From positions 1-64,000 of the forward strand of contig JAQVGG010000004.1 of assembly GCA_028696815.1 (NCBI GenBank): DNA of 64,000 nucleotides, written 5' to 3'. Positions 33,879 through 45,322 of the stretch are shown here, in pieces. This DNA comes from Candidatus Altimarinota bacterium (GTDB lineage Bacteria; Patescibacteriota; Gracilibacteria; BD1-5; UBA6164). Position 1 is the stretch's first letter; each line of letters starts with the position of its first letter. The notes under the pieces were generated by a model that searched no databases, was not told the DNA's origin, and was given only the letters and a program-made list of their open reading frames with translations. A program made the position numbers and the translations under genes.

Positions 33879-34874
33879 ATGAATGCAAAAAATAATACTA
33901 AAAGTAATGCAGATACAAAGCTAGATAAAGTATTACTTAAAACAACTTGAAGAACACTTGAAGAATTAATTGCTTTAGCAAGAGAAGATGATAATTTAAA
34001 GGTATTAAACGAATATAGATGAGCATTATCTTTGTGGGCTGAGCATACAAATGATACTAAACAAAAAGTTATAGTAACTCTAGATGGTAGAGATACAGCA
34101 TGAAAATGAAGCAATATCAAAAGAGTAACTGAGTACTTTGATTTAAAAAGACATAATGTTTATGCATATTGAATACCTTCCTCAGAAGAAAGGATTGATT
34201 ACAATTGGTTTAAAAGATATAGAGATAATTTTCCAAAAGAGTGACAAGTATCTTTTTTTGATAGAAGTTGGTATAATAGAGTGTGAGTAGAAGCAGCAAT
34301 GTGATTTTGTACTCAAGAAGAATATGAATGGTTTATGCAAAATGTTGCAAATTTTGAGAAAGAACAAATAATTGACGCGTGAATTAAGTTTATAAAAGTC
34401 TATTTAACTATTACACAAGAATCTCAAAAACAAAGGCTAAAAAACAGAGAATCTGCTAGAAAGAGATGGAAATCTAGCCCTATAGATAAAGTTGCTCAAG
34501 AAAAATGGAATTATTATACTAGAGCAAAAGTTAAAATGTTAGAATTAACTAATAGTGAATCTACTCCATGGACAATTTTAGATTCAAATGAAAGATGGCT
34601 TTCTGCTATTGAAATAATTAAAGCCATAATAAATACAACGAGTGAGGTGGCTAGTCTAGTTGAAAAAGATTTGTGAATAGACTTGTCACCAAATAGAAAT
34701 GTTAGAAGAACTACTCAAGAAGAATTAAAAAGAATGGAAGAAACATGAATTTTAGAAAAAATGAAAAGCGAATTTCATTTTAGAGAAGCAACAGAAGAAG
34801 AAATAGCTTTTGTGGAAAGTTATAGACAGACTCACGAATTTGATAGGAGTAGTTATAGCTATGTTACAAAATAA
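33879..34874 (+). CDS. ppk2: polyphosphate kinase 2 family protein
   Basis: The 331-residue protein has the PPK2 core: VIVTLDGRDTAGKGSNIKR near residues 63-81 (Walker A), then the DRSWYNR motif near 129, a lid region RQKNRESARKRWK-like (seen as RLKNRESARKRWKSSP), and SPWTI-like TPWTILDSNERW. Enzymes of this family transfer phosphate between polyphosphate and nucleotides, often to regenerate ATP or GTP, useful in a metabolically reduced cell. It is followed after 15 bases by the YcaO gene, probably in one operon. Confidence 0.93.
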
Positions 34875-34889
34875 TAATAAACCTTAAAT

Positions 34890-36293
34890 ATGAATCCAAA
34901 TTTATCACACCAGACATATAATACTCTAAAAAGTTATAATTTATCAGAAAATGCAATAATTTTTATTGAGTCTATAAAAACAGCAATTGTGCTTGTATTA
35001 AATTATAAACCTACTATTTGATGTTTTGATAAAACACCAGTATATTGAGAAGAAAGACTGGAATGAATAGAATACAGAAGGCAATATACGTGACTTTTTA
35101 CACTGCCATCATACATATACAACAACTTACCTGATGACGTTGCAAAATCTTTATTTTGATGAAAACAAAAAATAAAGGGGCGTTTATTATCTAGTGAATC
35201 TTGGGATGAATTACAATTTGAAGAAATTGAACTTCAAGAAACATGAGCTCCTACATGTGATTTATGATTATGAAGAGATAATGATTTAAAATGCTTTTCT
35301 GATTTTGACTTATATAATCTTAGATATACAGCTATTAAATCAGATAAAAATTTCTCAAAAATATTATGATTAGTTAAATGAGAAATTACTTCTAAAGAAG
35401 CTTTATTTGAATCAACAAGAGCAAGAGGAGGAAAAAATCTAACTCAGGAGTTAGCTAATCTGTGAGCACAGATAGAATTTTTAGAAAGCCTGTATTCTAC
35501 ATATTTTACACATTTCACAAATAACTATCAAGAAAATGTCTTAGTATTTAAAGAAGCATTTATAGAAGAAATGTTTGAAGTAGATATGTGATATAGAGTA
35601 GTTCCAGATTCAAAAATGAAATTACCTTATTACAAAAGTCAAAACTGAAACTATATTCAAGCTCAATATGTATGGGGTTTTCCAGGATCCTTGGTTTATC
35701 CTGATAGATTTTCATATAGTACCTGACTTGCTGCATGAACAAATATCAACCAAACTCTATTACATGCAACATACGAGATATTTGAAGATTTTTGTGATGC
35801 TTGATGAATAGAATATGATACTTATGAACTATCAAAAGTAAAACTGGATTATTTAGAGTCTAATCTTTTAAAAAGGTTAAAAAAAGAATTAGCTAGAAAA
35901 AAAGCATATTTAAAAGTATTTAAAAATCCTATGGGTATCCCTACATATCAAATTACTGACTGAAATATTGTTGGCACTTGAGCAAATCTTGATTGAGGAG
36001 TAGCTATAACTAGAGCCATTCTAGAATACTTACCTAATAGTGAACAATTCGAAGAAAGTAAAGATATTGAGGTTGATAGTTGAGTATATATTGTACCAAA
36101 TTATTCTACCTGAGATTTACAAAAAGACTTGAAACTTATAAGAGATATATTATCAAGAAATGATCAGATTTTAGATTATATAAACTTAAGTCAAATGTGA
36201 TCAAACATAAAGGTTCTTAGAGCTTTTATATTCTCTAAAAATCCAAAAAAAAGAGGTATAAGTAAGCATATAATTTTAAATTTGAGACGTTAA
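34890..36293 (+). CDS. YcaO-domain protein
   Basis: The 467-residue protein shows the YcaO pattern in its second half: TGLAAGTNINQTLLHATYEIFEDF (compare SGLAAG..leeAi..ALlEliERDa), then MGIPTYQITDG and GTGANLDGGVAITRAILEYL (compare GxGxhpdpexAlxRAltE). YcaO enzymes use ATP to activate peptide amides, making azolines, thioamides or amidines; none of the usual partners or a precursor peptide is evident nearby, so the substrate is unknown. It is coupled with PPK2. Several conserved glycines are TGA. The N-terminal 200 residues are poorly conserved. Confidence 0.72.
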
Positions 36294-36309
36294 TATAATT
36301 AATTACAGT

Positions 36310-36340
36310 AAAAACTAACAATTTTGTTAGTTTTTATTTT
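36310..36340 (+). terminator. terminator after the ppk2-ycaO unit
   Basis: AAAAACTAACAATTTTGTTAGTTTTTATTTT forms a seven-base stem with T-run. Confidence 0.82.
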
Positions 36341-36405
36341 GTTTTTTTACTAGATGGATTATAATATTTAAGTTAAACATTATTTTAATTAATAATTTTT
36401 ATATT

Positions 36406-36807
36406 ATGAAAATACCTATGTCAAAATTATATAGTTTTTATTTAGCTATTGTATCTTTTGTAGCACTTGTAGCTATAGCCATAAATCTATGAATAGTTCT
36501 TACATCTATTGGGCAATATTTTTTAATTACAGATGACGAATACTTACAAAATAGAGAGTACTATAAAATAGAACAATGTGAATTTGGAACATCAAAGTTT
36601 GATCCAGCAACACAAACAAATGTAACCCAAGAAAGAACTCCTGAGGAGATAGAAGAATGTAAACAAAAAGTAAAAGAAAGCGTATCCGCTTCAAGAAGCT
36701 TTAATCTAAAAGATATGTTTATCAGTTCTTGAGCTTGGTTTATAGTATTTTTAGCTGTATTTTTGTTTCACTATCCAAAATTTTTAAAAACTAGAAAAGA
36801 AGATTAA
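36406..36807 (+). CDS. small membrane protein with two transmembrane segments
   Basis: The 133-residue protein has a hydrophobic segment at about 8-40 (FYLAIVSFVALVAIAINLGIV), a charged loop with two cysteines (EQCEFG, EEIEECKQK) and a second segment at about 108-125 (AWFIVFLAVFLFHYPKF). The two Cys could form a disulfide if the loop is outside. Family unrecognised; it resembles DUF5671-type conserved membrane proteins only in outline. It has its own terminator overlapping its stop. Confidence 0.72.
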
Positions 36808-36828
36808 TCATTTGATTAATCTTCTTTT
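36797..36828 (+). terminator. terminator overlapping the stop codon of the small membrane protein gene
   Basis: AAGAAGATTAATCA..TGATTAATCTTCTT stem with a two-base loop and T-run. Confidence 0.8.
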
Positions 36829-36865
36829 TATAATAAAATTGTAAAAATACTCGATAACAATAAAA

Positions 36866-37975
36866 ATGACTTACGATATAATTATAATCTGAGCTTGAGC
36901 AGCATGACTTTTTTGTTCTATCAATTTACCTACAAGTTTAAATAAATTGATTTTAGAGAAAAATAAATCTGCTTGAACAAAGGTACTTTTATCTTGATGA
37001 GAAAGAGCGAATATTTCAAATATAAACATTGATCCAGAAAGAGATTATTTTGGACAAAATAATAAAGCCTTGAGATCAGTGTTTTCTCAATACAATCAAT
37101 GGGATATACAAAGTTTTTTTAATGAGAACTGAATAAATATTGTAGAAGAAGATAGATGAAGATTGATTTTAGAAAGTTGAGATAGTAAAGAGCTTCTTGA
37201 TTTATTAATTAAAAAATCAAAAGAAAACAATACAAAATTAAAATTAAATTCAGAAGTGATTGCAATAGAAAAAAAAGATAATACTTATTTTATTAATACA
37301 AAATCTTGAGAAAAATTTATATCTAAAAATATAATTATATCTACTTGATGAAAAAGCTTTTTTCAAGTTTGAACCACTTGAGATTGATATAATTTTGCAC
37401 AACATTTTTGATTAAATGTGATAGCTCCTCATAGAGCATTATGCTGAATTACTACGAAAAAAGACTTCAGTCCCCTATCATGAACAAGTGTAAATTTAGA
37501 CTTAGAACTAAAAGATAAGGATAAGTTAATTTATAAAGAATTTTGACCTTTACTTTTTACACATTTTTGAGTAAGTTGACCAATAGTCTTTAATCTATCT
37601 GTATCACTATGAGAATACCTAAATTCAATAAAACTAAATACTGAACAAGAAAAAATTAAATACATACTTGAAAATATAAATATAGAACTAGATATAAAAA
37701 AAGAAAACTCAACAAAAAAAATTTACTCTTTATTTAAAAATGAAATTGATTTAGGAAGTAAAATAGAAACTTGAGTGCAAGATTGGAGAAGTTGGAAAGA
37801 AGCAAAAGCAACATGATGATGAATTGATTTAAATGAGCTTGATAAATTTATGCAATCTAAAAAACATAAATGATTATTTTTTATATGAGAAGTTGTTGAT
37901 ATAACATGAAAAACTGGTTGATATAATTTACAATGGGCTTGGAGTAGCGCTTATGTATGTAGTAAGTATTTCTAA
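36866..37975 (+). CDS. HI0933-like flavoprotein (NAD(P)/FAD-dependent oxidoreductase)
   Basis: The 369-residue protein starts with the dinucleotide-binding IIIIGAGAAGLFCSINLP, followed by ILEKN and SGGERANISN, the signature of HI0933-like (BaiN/YhiN) flavoproteins (SGgGRCN.tn). Near the C-terminus is ATGGGIDLNELDKFMQSKKHKGLFF.GEVVDI.G.TGGYNLQWAWSSA, the family's second FAD motif. The reaction is not settled; some members reduce steroid or RNA substrates. Key glycines use TGA. Confidence 0.92.
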
Positions 37976-38044
37976 AAGTAAGCTTTTTGTATTTTTAAAA
38001 AATTTATGGTAAAATTAATAAAAATATTATAATAATTTTTATTA

Positions 38045-38980
38045 ATGCCTGAAATTTTATCGTTTCCTGATTTTTTAAAACAAAATAAAGATACAAGATA
38101 CCTAGTGTATACTTGAGATTTAGTAAAGTATCTTAATAATATGGACTGACTAGATTCAGAACAAAAAAATAAGATTTTAGGCTATATTTGATATCTTTCT
38201 CAAAACTGAATCACTCAAGAAGAACATAAAGCTATTCTTGATAGTATAGATTTTTATAAAAGATGAGTAAAACAAGTAGCTAAAAAAGAAAAAGCTAATT
38301 TAAGAAAAGATCTAGAAAAAGATATATCAGATAATAAGTATGTAGAATACTTAGAAAAAGTATGATTAACATGAAATGCTTTAGAAATATGAATAACTTT
38401 AATATACAAATCAGGTATAGATATTAATAAATCAAATAGAGATATAATAATAAGAAGATTATCTTTACTGGTTAACTTTATAATTGAAGTAGAAAGTGAT
38501 AGAAAAAATAAGTCTAATAAATGGTCTTCTGCAAAATGATATTTCCAATATCTAAATTGAGATTGATGAGATAGGAAAAAATGAGAATATAGTTCTTTTG
38601 AATCTGGCTTAAGAAGAGCATATATATATTACACTGACTCTATAAATGTACCTACAACAAGATTTAATAATACTAAAGTACCTAAATGGGTGGAAACTGC
38701 TTATAATAAACCTTGATATGACCCTAGAGACCTAACAGCTGAACAACAAGTAAGTTTATTTTTAATTGATATATTTAATAAACCATGAACTAGTAAACAT
38801 ATAGAAAATATTTTAATAAATTGAAATTTATGGTCTTTAAGAAGATTATATGAAGATAATCACCATACAAGCAAAGATAGACATACTACACCAGAAACAG
38901 AAAAAAGACTAAATAAATATATAGCTTTATATCAAAATAAATTTGAATTATTAAACTACGTCCAATATGCAAAACTCTAA
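38045..38980 (+). CDS. muramidase-like protein, tentative
   Basis: The 311-residue protein has no signal peptide I can see. Its middle reads KWSSAKGYFQYLNGDGG near 185-205 and SSFESGLRRAYIYY, then DPRDLTAEQQVSLFLIDIFNKPG. This arrangement (S.A.GYFQ, then DP..LT.EQQ..LF) is like lysozyme or lytic-transglycosylase folds in which a helper motif follows the catalytic region. I am not certain of the family or of the catalytic Glu. It overlaps the pseudopilin gene by 14 bases, so a role in cell-wall passage for a pilus or secretion apparatus is possible. Confidence 0.5.
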
Positions 38981-39374
38981 AAATGCATTTTCTCTTGTGG
39001 AAATATTAGTAGCATCTGTAATACTATCAATTACAGTTTTTTGAGTATATAAACTTATTTGAGAAAACAACAAAATAATCAATAATTCAGATAACTATAC
39101 TCAGATTGATTATATATTCCCTAACCTCACTGAGTGTATTAATCATATATGATTTACAAATTTTAAATCAATTACTACAAGTAGTTATGACTTTAATTTT
39201 TGAGCAACTTGAACTTGATGCTATACAGGTAGTTCAAAAGTAATTATTAATAATATAGAATACCGCCTTAGTTGAAAAATAACAAACTCATGAAGTGAGT
39301 TTATAGATTGGAATCTTAATATAGAAGCTGAATGAGTGTGAAAAAGATCACAAAGCTTTCGACAAATCCAATAA
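38967..39374 (+). CDS. pseudopilin / prepilin-like protein
   Basis: The 135-residue protein begins MQNSKNAFSLVEILVASVIL, a short type III signal (prepilin peptidase would cut before F8 with Glu at +5) followed by a hydrophobic helix. Two cysteines (TECINH, GCYTGS) may form a disulfide in the globular head. It overlaps the preceding gene, so they are co-expressed. CGA at residue 132 (39360) is one of the rare CGA codons. Together with the pilT genes this indicates a type IV pilus-like machine. Confidence 0.85.
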
Positions 39375-39408
39375 AAAAAGAAAAATTGAATTTTTTCTTT
39401 TTTTTTAT
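39373..39408 (+). terminator. terminator after the pseudopilin gene
   Basis: AAAAAAAGAAAAATT and AATTTTTTCTTTTTTT pair to give an AT-only stem ending in a T-run. Confidence 0.6.
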
Positions 39409-39445
39409 AAAATCTTTTAATATTAATTTGAATTACATAAAAAAC

Positions 39446-40930
39446 ATGCAACAAATCTGAATTAAAAAGTGAGATATTCTAGAAAATATAAAAGTTGAAA
39501 AACTTATATTTTGATGAAAATGATATGCAAGACTGAGTCATTCAAATCCCGATGTGGATTGAAGAGTTATATTTATAACATGATGAGCTATACCATGAGC
39601 TATTGTTAATCTAAAAGTACTTAAGAAAAAAAATTCTTTTATAGAAACTCAAATAATTGATACAGTTACAAAATCACCAATTGAACAAACTCATCCAAAT
39701 AATCCATACTGAGAATGCGGTTGATGTAAACGGGTAAATATTCCCTATAAGGAACAATTAAAAATCAAACAAAATCAAGTAAAAGAAGCTTTTAATATTG
39801 TCTCAAAACTTCAAGATAATATAGATTTTTTAGATATTGGACCTTCCCCTATAATAGATTGATACAGAAATAAAGTTGAGTTCTCATACGGAAAATTTAT
39901 ATCTCACAAATTATGAATAGAAGAGCATTTTAATTTAGGTTTTCATAAACAATGAGAGTTTTCTAAAGTACAAGATTATGATTGATGTGTACTTATAGAT
40001 GAAATACAAAATGAAATATATAGAGAAATAAAAAAATACACAAAAACACTTTGATTACCAGTTTATGATCAAATGAAAAATGAGTGATTTTTTAGACATC
40101 TACTTATTAGAAGAACATATTTTACAGATGAAATAATGTTACTTCTTAGTTTTAATCCTGAGTATTTTGAAAAAAATAGTAAACTAAATAAGGATGAAAA
40201 ACTAAACTTAATAAAAGATTTTTTGACCAATCTTACAAAAAAATACTCTCAGATAAAATCTATATATCTTTCTCATAATCCAAATAAGTCTGATACATGT
40301 ATATGAGACCTAGAGTTGATTTATGGAGAAAAAACTATAAAGGAAAAATTACTTGATCTAACTTTTCATATCTCTCCTACTTCGTTTTTTCAAACAAATA
40401 GTTCCTGAGCAGAAAAATTGTACTCTTTAGTGTTAGATTTTACTAACCATCATCTAACCTCTACCAAAGGGAAATGAATAGAACAGATGACTATTCTTGA
40501 CTTGTACTGATGAACTTGAACTATTTGAATGATATTCGCAAAACATTGAGCAAAAGAAGTACACAGTGTTGAACTAGTTACCTCAGCATCAAGAGACTGA
40601 GAAGTTAACGCAAAATTAAACTGACTAGCAAATATAAAGTTTGAAAATAAAAAAGTTGAAGATTTTTTAGTTGAATATACAAGTAAATGAAATAAAGCTG
40701 ACCTACTTATTATTGATCCTCCTAGGGCCTGAATGCATCCATGAGCACTTCCAGAAATATTAAAATTTTGAACAAAACAAATTATATATGTAAGCTGTAA
40801 CCCTGCAACTTTAGTTAGGGATTTAGAATACATATTAAAAAATAGTACCTATAAAATAGAAAAAGTAAAACCTGTTGATATGTTTCCTCATACTCATCAC
40901 ATAGAAACTATTGTAAGTTTAGTTAAATAA
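39446..40930 (+). CDS. RNA uracil-5-methyltransferase, RlmD/TrmA family
   Basis: The 494-residue SAM-dependent enzyme methylates uridine at C5 in rRNA or tRNA. It has an N-terminal TRAM-like domain (KLIFGGKGYARL), iron-sulfur cysteines in GECGGCK near residues 90-96, then a central domain, the SAM site ILDLYGGTGTIGM and the catalytic region DPPRAGMHPG with [12 protein letters not shown] (nucleophile Cys). The codon following GGCK is CGG at residue 96 (39731-39733); homologues usually have Trp there (GGCxWQ), supporting CGG as tryptophan. Confidence 0.92.
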
Positions 40931-40962
40931 AAAAATAGTAATTAATTACTATTTTTTTATTC
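40929..40962. terminator. bidirectional terminator
   Basis: AAAAAAATAGTAATT/AATTACTATTTTTTT perfect dyad between converging genes. Confidence 0.85.
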
Positions 40963-42246
40963 ATAAGATTTTCTTCTTTCTATAATATAATCTTTATATT
41001 TTTCTTTCACTTCATCTGGTATAGGATTTTTTGTTTCACTATCAAGTTCTTCTCTATTTAATGTATCAAATAATGTCTTGAATATCGTTTCAACCAATAA
41101 ATCTAACAATCAAAATTGTTCTATAAATTCCCTACTTTTAGGATTTAAGTTTGACATAAACTCTATTAATTTATTTTTTGTATAAGCTTTTAAAATTCAC
41201 TTTTTTAATTCTACATCCCTTATATAAGTATAATCTAAATAATATACTCTTATCCTATAAGCTAATTGATCTTTGAAACTTCACTTGAAATAAGGTGTTT
41301 TTGATATATAAATATGTAAAAAATTATGTAAAGAGTTATAAGTGTTATTTAATAACCTATATAATTCTTTCTTAAATTTATTATCTAGTCATTCAATATT
41401 TTTAATAATAGAGTTTAATATATTATTTTTGCTATTATAGGTTCAGAGTTTTCTATTATAAAAATTTTTACATATTTCACTTACTACAGTAAAAACTCTC
41501 CTTTTAAATAATTCTCTATTTCTTTCTTCTTCGTCTTTTTCTTCTTCTTTTAACCATTCTTGCATTTTTTGTTCATTATTATCGTTATCATTATTATTAT
41601 TTCAAACATTAATTTGTTTATCATCTAATTGTGACAATCACATCTCATCTAATAATTTTGTTACTATTATAGCATCCTTATTTAACTTTAATAAATCATA
41701 AAACATATTAGCTAATCTATAACTTATATAAAGAGAATTCTCTCTTATATTAACTTCTATAGTTTTATTATTATTATAATGTTTTCTTATTATTTGAATT
41801 AAATTGAGAAAAATATTAGTAATAAGTTTTTTATCTTCAATAAGGTTATTATCCGGATTACTAAGTATATTATATTTACTAATATTTGATGTTTGTGATA
41901 ATAATCAATGTAACAAATTAATAAAAATTTTTAAAGCATTAATTTGAAAAGTAGAATCAAAATGTAAAATTTCTTCTGGAAATAATTTTTCAACTTCATT
42001 ATTGTTCAAATAATCATTTAATAAAGATAAATTTCACTCAATTTTATCTAAAACATTTTTCATTTGTCTAAAACGCATTAATCATATTATTTCTTCTTCA
42101 TTACTACTATCAAGTATTGTCGATGAAAGAGCCTTAATTTCATAAATTAATGCTCTTGTCTTATACAATCATTGTTCTTCTATTGATCTTACCTGTTCTA
42201 TTTCATTAGAACTTAATCAATCTAAATCAAAAGTAAATTTTGTCAT
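40957..42246 (-). CDS. hypothetical protein, 429 aa
   Basis: A long helical, Asn/Leu-rich protein with no family I recognise. It has a low-complexity segment of Asn, Asp and Glu near the middle (NNNNDNDNNEQKMQEWLKEEEK) and a helical C-terminal half. No signal peptide or membrane segment is visible. It lies divergent from the second pilT gene with a gap of about 125 bases. Five or more TGA codons are spread along it, so it uses the same code as its neighbours. Confidence 0.7.
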
Positions 42247-42373
42247 AAAATTATTAAATTTATATTAGTATTTATATTATACATTAATATTAAAATAATA
42301 TCAAATATCTATATTTTGCTATAAAACATTTTTTATGATAGAATATTTATAATAAATATTAAAAAATAAAAAC

Positions 42374-43459
42374 ATGGATAACAAAGAGCTTTTATATGCT
42401 ATATTACAATTAGCTTCAAAAGAAAAATATCCCGATATACATCTCACTTCAAATCACTATCCTATCTTAAGAAATCATTCTTGAGAGCTTTTCAATTTAG
42501 AATCTAATTGAGAATTAAAATTTCAAATATTGACAAAAGAAATAGTAAAAGAATTTATAGAAGAAATTGCTTGAAACTGATGATTACACAAGTTTGAGGA
42601 AAATAAGGAACTCGATACCTCAATAGCTATAGAAAATTGAGATAGATACAGAGTAAACTGTTATATGGATACCGCTTGATACTCTATTGCTCTAAGAATT
42701 ATTCCATCAAAAATACCAACATTAGAAGAACTATGACTAGGTAAACAAATTGAAGATATGTGTAAGAAATCAAAATGACTGATATTGGTTACATGACCAA
42801 CATGATCTTGAAAATCAACAAATCTAGCAGCAATGATTGACTATATAAATACAAATTATAAAAAACATATAATCACTATTGAGGATCCAGTAGAATTTGC
42901 ATTTATATCAAAAAGTAGTTTGGTGAATCAAAGAGAAGTTTGAGCGAACACAAGTAGTTTTGCAAATGCAATTAGAGCATCTCTTAGAGAAGATCCAGAC
43001 GTAATTATGGTATGAGAGATGAGAGATCCAGAAACTATAAAAGCAGCTATAACATTAGCAGAAACATGACATCTAGTACTTTCAACTCTACATACAAATG
43101 ATTCAGTGCAAACTGTTGATAGAATAGTTGATATATTTCCTTCCGCTCAACAGAAACAAATACGTATGCAGTTATCTCAAAGCCTTATTTGAATCGTAAG
43201 CCAAAGACTAGTGCCAAGAACAGATAAAGAATGAAGAATAGCAGCAAGAGAAATACTTATAACAAATGATGCTGTAAAAAATCTAATTATCTGATGAAAA
43301 ACACATCAATTATACAGTGTACTAGAAGTATGACAAAAAGAGTGAATGATACTGATGGATAAATATTTAATAGCATTGTATAAAAAATGAATAATTAGCA
43401 GAGAAAGTCTAATTAGTTATTCAAGAGATAAAGATGGTGTTGAAATGCTTATAGGTTAA
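42374..43459 (+). CDS. pilT: PilT-like type IV pilus ATPase, second copy
   Basis: The 361-residue protein has the full set of PilT/PilU motifs: YPDIHLTSNHYPILR N-terminal part, GPTGSGKS at 141-148 (glycines mostly TGA), ITIEDPVEF, LREDPDVIMVGEMRDPETI and HTNDSVQTVDRIVDIFP. It differs from the copy at 30582, so the two are paralogs that may act as PilT and PilU. It is followed after 22 bases by a cNMP-binding protein gene, suggesting that retraction is tied to a nucleotide signal. Confidence 0.94.
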
Positions 43460-43481
43460 TTTAATTTTTAATTTTTAGTTT

Positions 43482-44327
43482 GTGTTAGATTTAAATCTAT
43501 TAAAAAATTCATGATTTTTCAAAACAAAAACTCTTAAAAAATGAGAGATTCTTTTTGATGAATGAGAAAAAGACACAAATTTATATGTTATTATTAGATG
43601 AGAATTAAAAATAGAAAAGTATACAACTAAAAAAAGAAATGAAACAAAAGTACTTGCATATTTAAAAAATAATGAAGTATTTTGAGAAGCAGCATTAAAT
43701 AGCGATAAAGAAAAAGAAGTTAAAATCCAAGCAACTATTACAACTAGCTTATTATATATAGATGCAAAGTATGAACTTAATCAATTCACAAAAAAACACC
43801 CTGAAGAGTGATTAAATTTATTAAAATATATAATTTACTTATCAAACAAAAGATTACTTGAATCAAACTATTTAATAACTGCTAACTATAAAGTAAGTCA
43901 AGAAATATCAAAAATAAAAGAAATAAATAATAAAAGCGTTTTTGAATTAATACAAAAATTAAAAGATATAGTTAATGCTGATTATATAGTATACTTAGAA
44001 GAAAATCCTATCATGCAAAACTACACAACTATCAAATATGACACAAGAAAAGAATGAAAAATGCTTGATATAGTTATAGAAACAGCTGAAAACAAACTAT
44101 CAATCCTAGAATTAAAAAATGAATGATATAATAATTCAATTCATGAGTTAACTATATGAAGTGATAATTTATGATTACTTATATTTTTTAAAAAATGAAA
44201 AGATTTTAATGACAACGATAAAAAAGTTCTAACATCTGTTACAACTTCAATTGCATGATTAATAAAACAAAAAATAATACTCGAAGAAGAAAAAAATAAA
44301 AACTTATTATTGTGAGAAAATTTTTAA
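43482..44327 (+). CDS. cyclic-nucleotide-binding protein with GAF-like C-terminal domain
   Basis: The 281-residue protein starts at GTG 43482 (no ATG in frame). Residues about 1-105 match a CAP/cNMP-binding beta-roll (LKKGEILFDEGEKDTNLYVIIRGELKIEKY, then NNEVFGEAALNSDKEKEVKIQATI). Residues about 150-275 look like a GAF domain (LGLLIFFKKGKDFNDNDKKVLTSV). No helix-turn-helix is apparent, so it is probably not a classic CRP-type repressor. The position behind pilT suggests control of pilus retraction by a small molecule. Its end overlaps a convergent small gene by four bases. Confidence 0.75.
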
Positions 44328-44503
44328 TTACTCACACCTTGTCATTGACTTATTTTATTTTCTAAGTTAATAAAATCAATAACCATCTCTGAATAGTAAT
44401 CACATACCTCGGAATATCTACATCTATTACATAAATTAGCTTTTCCTGTTTCAGATAAGCATCAATTAAAACTGTGAGCCCTTTTAAAAGATTCTATAGT
44501 CAT
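44324..44503 (-). CDS. small Cys-rich protein, 59 aa
   Basis: The protein MTIESFKRAHSFNGCLSETG carries four cysteines in C..CNRC....C spacing (residues 15, 25, 28, 34), a possible metal-binding knuckle. The family is unrecognised. GGAGG occurs 26 bases upstream, too far for a normal ribosome site. It converges on the cNMP gene with a four-base overlap. Confidence 0.5.
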
Positions 44504-44555
44504 AAAATAAATAAAATGATAAAATAAATCCTCCTTTCATATAATGATTATATTA

Positions 44556-44598
44556 GTTCAATATTACACTGACATTAAATTTTTTACATAAAATATAT
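44556..44598 (+). repeat. dispersed repeat, copy D
   Basis: ATATTACACTGACATTAAATTTTTTACATAAAA matches the element upstream of murE (14721-14775) and the cores of the two promoter repeats at 12835 and 13801. It sits directly before the promoter at 44600. Confidence 0.75.
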
Positions 44599-44599
44599 T

Positions 44600-44627
44600 T
44601 TGACTCAATTATTAAAAAGGATATAAT
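44600..44627 (+). promoter_or_regulatory. sigma70-type promoter for the 44662 gene pair
   Basis: TTGACT and TATAAT with a 16-base spacer, close to consensus. The -10 lies inside an AAAAAGGA..TCCTTTTTT dyad. Confidence 0.7.
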
Positions 44628-44661
44628 ATAAGGTCCTTTTTTATTTTCTAAATAAAAGAGT

Positions 44662-44964
44662 ATGTTTAAAGGAAAAGTATATCTTTACAAGAACATGAAC
44701 TGAAAAGAAGAAAGGGTAGAAAAAGATTTTAATAATCAAAAAGATTTTGAAGATTATGTAAATAGGAATCCTGAGTTAAAAAAACTTGAAAGTAGTTTTG
44801 AGGAAGTAAAGTTTCCAAAATCATTTGATGATATGAAAAGATTTTTTGATGAAATGGATAAAAAATTATTTTGAAAAGAAGAAAAAAAATCTATCTTTGA
44901 TGAGCTATCTGATGATTTTAATAGACTTTATGAAAAATCAAAAAAGCTAATTGGTAAAAAATAA
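44662..44964 (+). CDS. hypothetical charged protein, 100 aa
   Basis: A highly charged helical protein (MFKGKVYLYKN start, then EERVEKDFNNQKDF and KSFDDMKRFFDEMDKKLFGKEEKK). No domain recognised. It follows the strong promoter at 44600 and is 15 bases before the next gene, so the two form an operon. Confidence 0.6.
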
Positions 44965-44979
44965 TTCTTAAAATATATT

Positions 44980-45288
44980 ATGGAAAAAAATTTAAAAGAG
45001 TTTATATCAAATGTTTCTCCAAAAAATACAAGAGAAATAGTTGAAGATCATGTATGTAGAGTTGAATTAACAGAGAGTGATGAAGTAACTATAAATATAG
45101 ATAGATGATATGCATTTAACAGTTTAAACTCTCATGAACATATATGAAATATAATAAAATGAGTGAAAAAAACATTTTGAGATGAAAAAAAAGTTATTAT
45201 GAAACTTGAAGCCCATCTAAAGAGATGAGAAAGATTTGAACATCATGATAGAGAAGAAAATGTTCCATATATAATACATTATAATTAA
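44980..45288 (+). CDS. hypothetical protein, 102 aa
   Basis: The protein is rich in charged residues, with a His-rich C-terminus (RFEHHDREENVPYIIHYN) and one Cys near residue 26. No domain recognised. A terminator hairpin follows its stop. Confidence 0.6.
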
Positions 45289-45292
45289 TAAA

Positions 45293-45322
45293 AACCCTAC
45301 TTAATATTAAGTAGAGTTTTTA
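45293..45322. terminator. bidirectional terminator hairpin
   Basis: CTACTTAATATTAAGTAG dyad, flanked by A-run and T-run, overlapping the msrAB stop on the minus strand. Confidence 0.75.

Noticed and set aside
44530-44534. GGAGG as a Shine-Dalgarno site for the small Cys-rich gene
   Set aside because: It lies 26 bases from the ATG with no alternative start at normal spacing, so probably chance.
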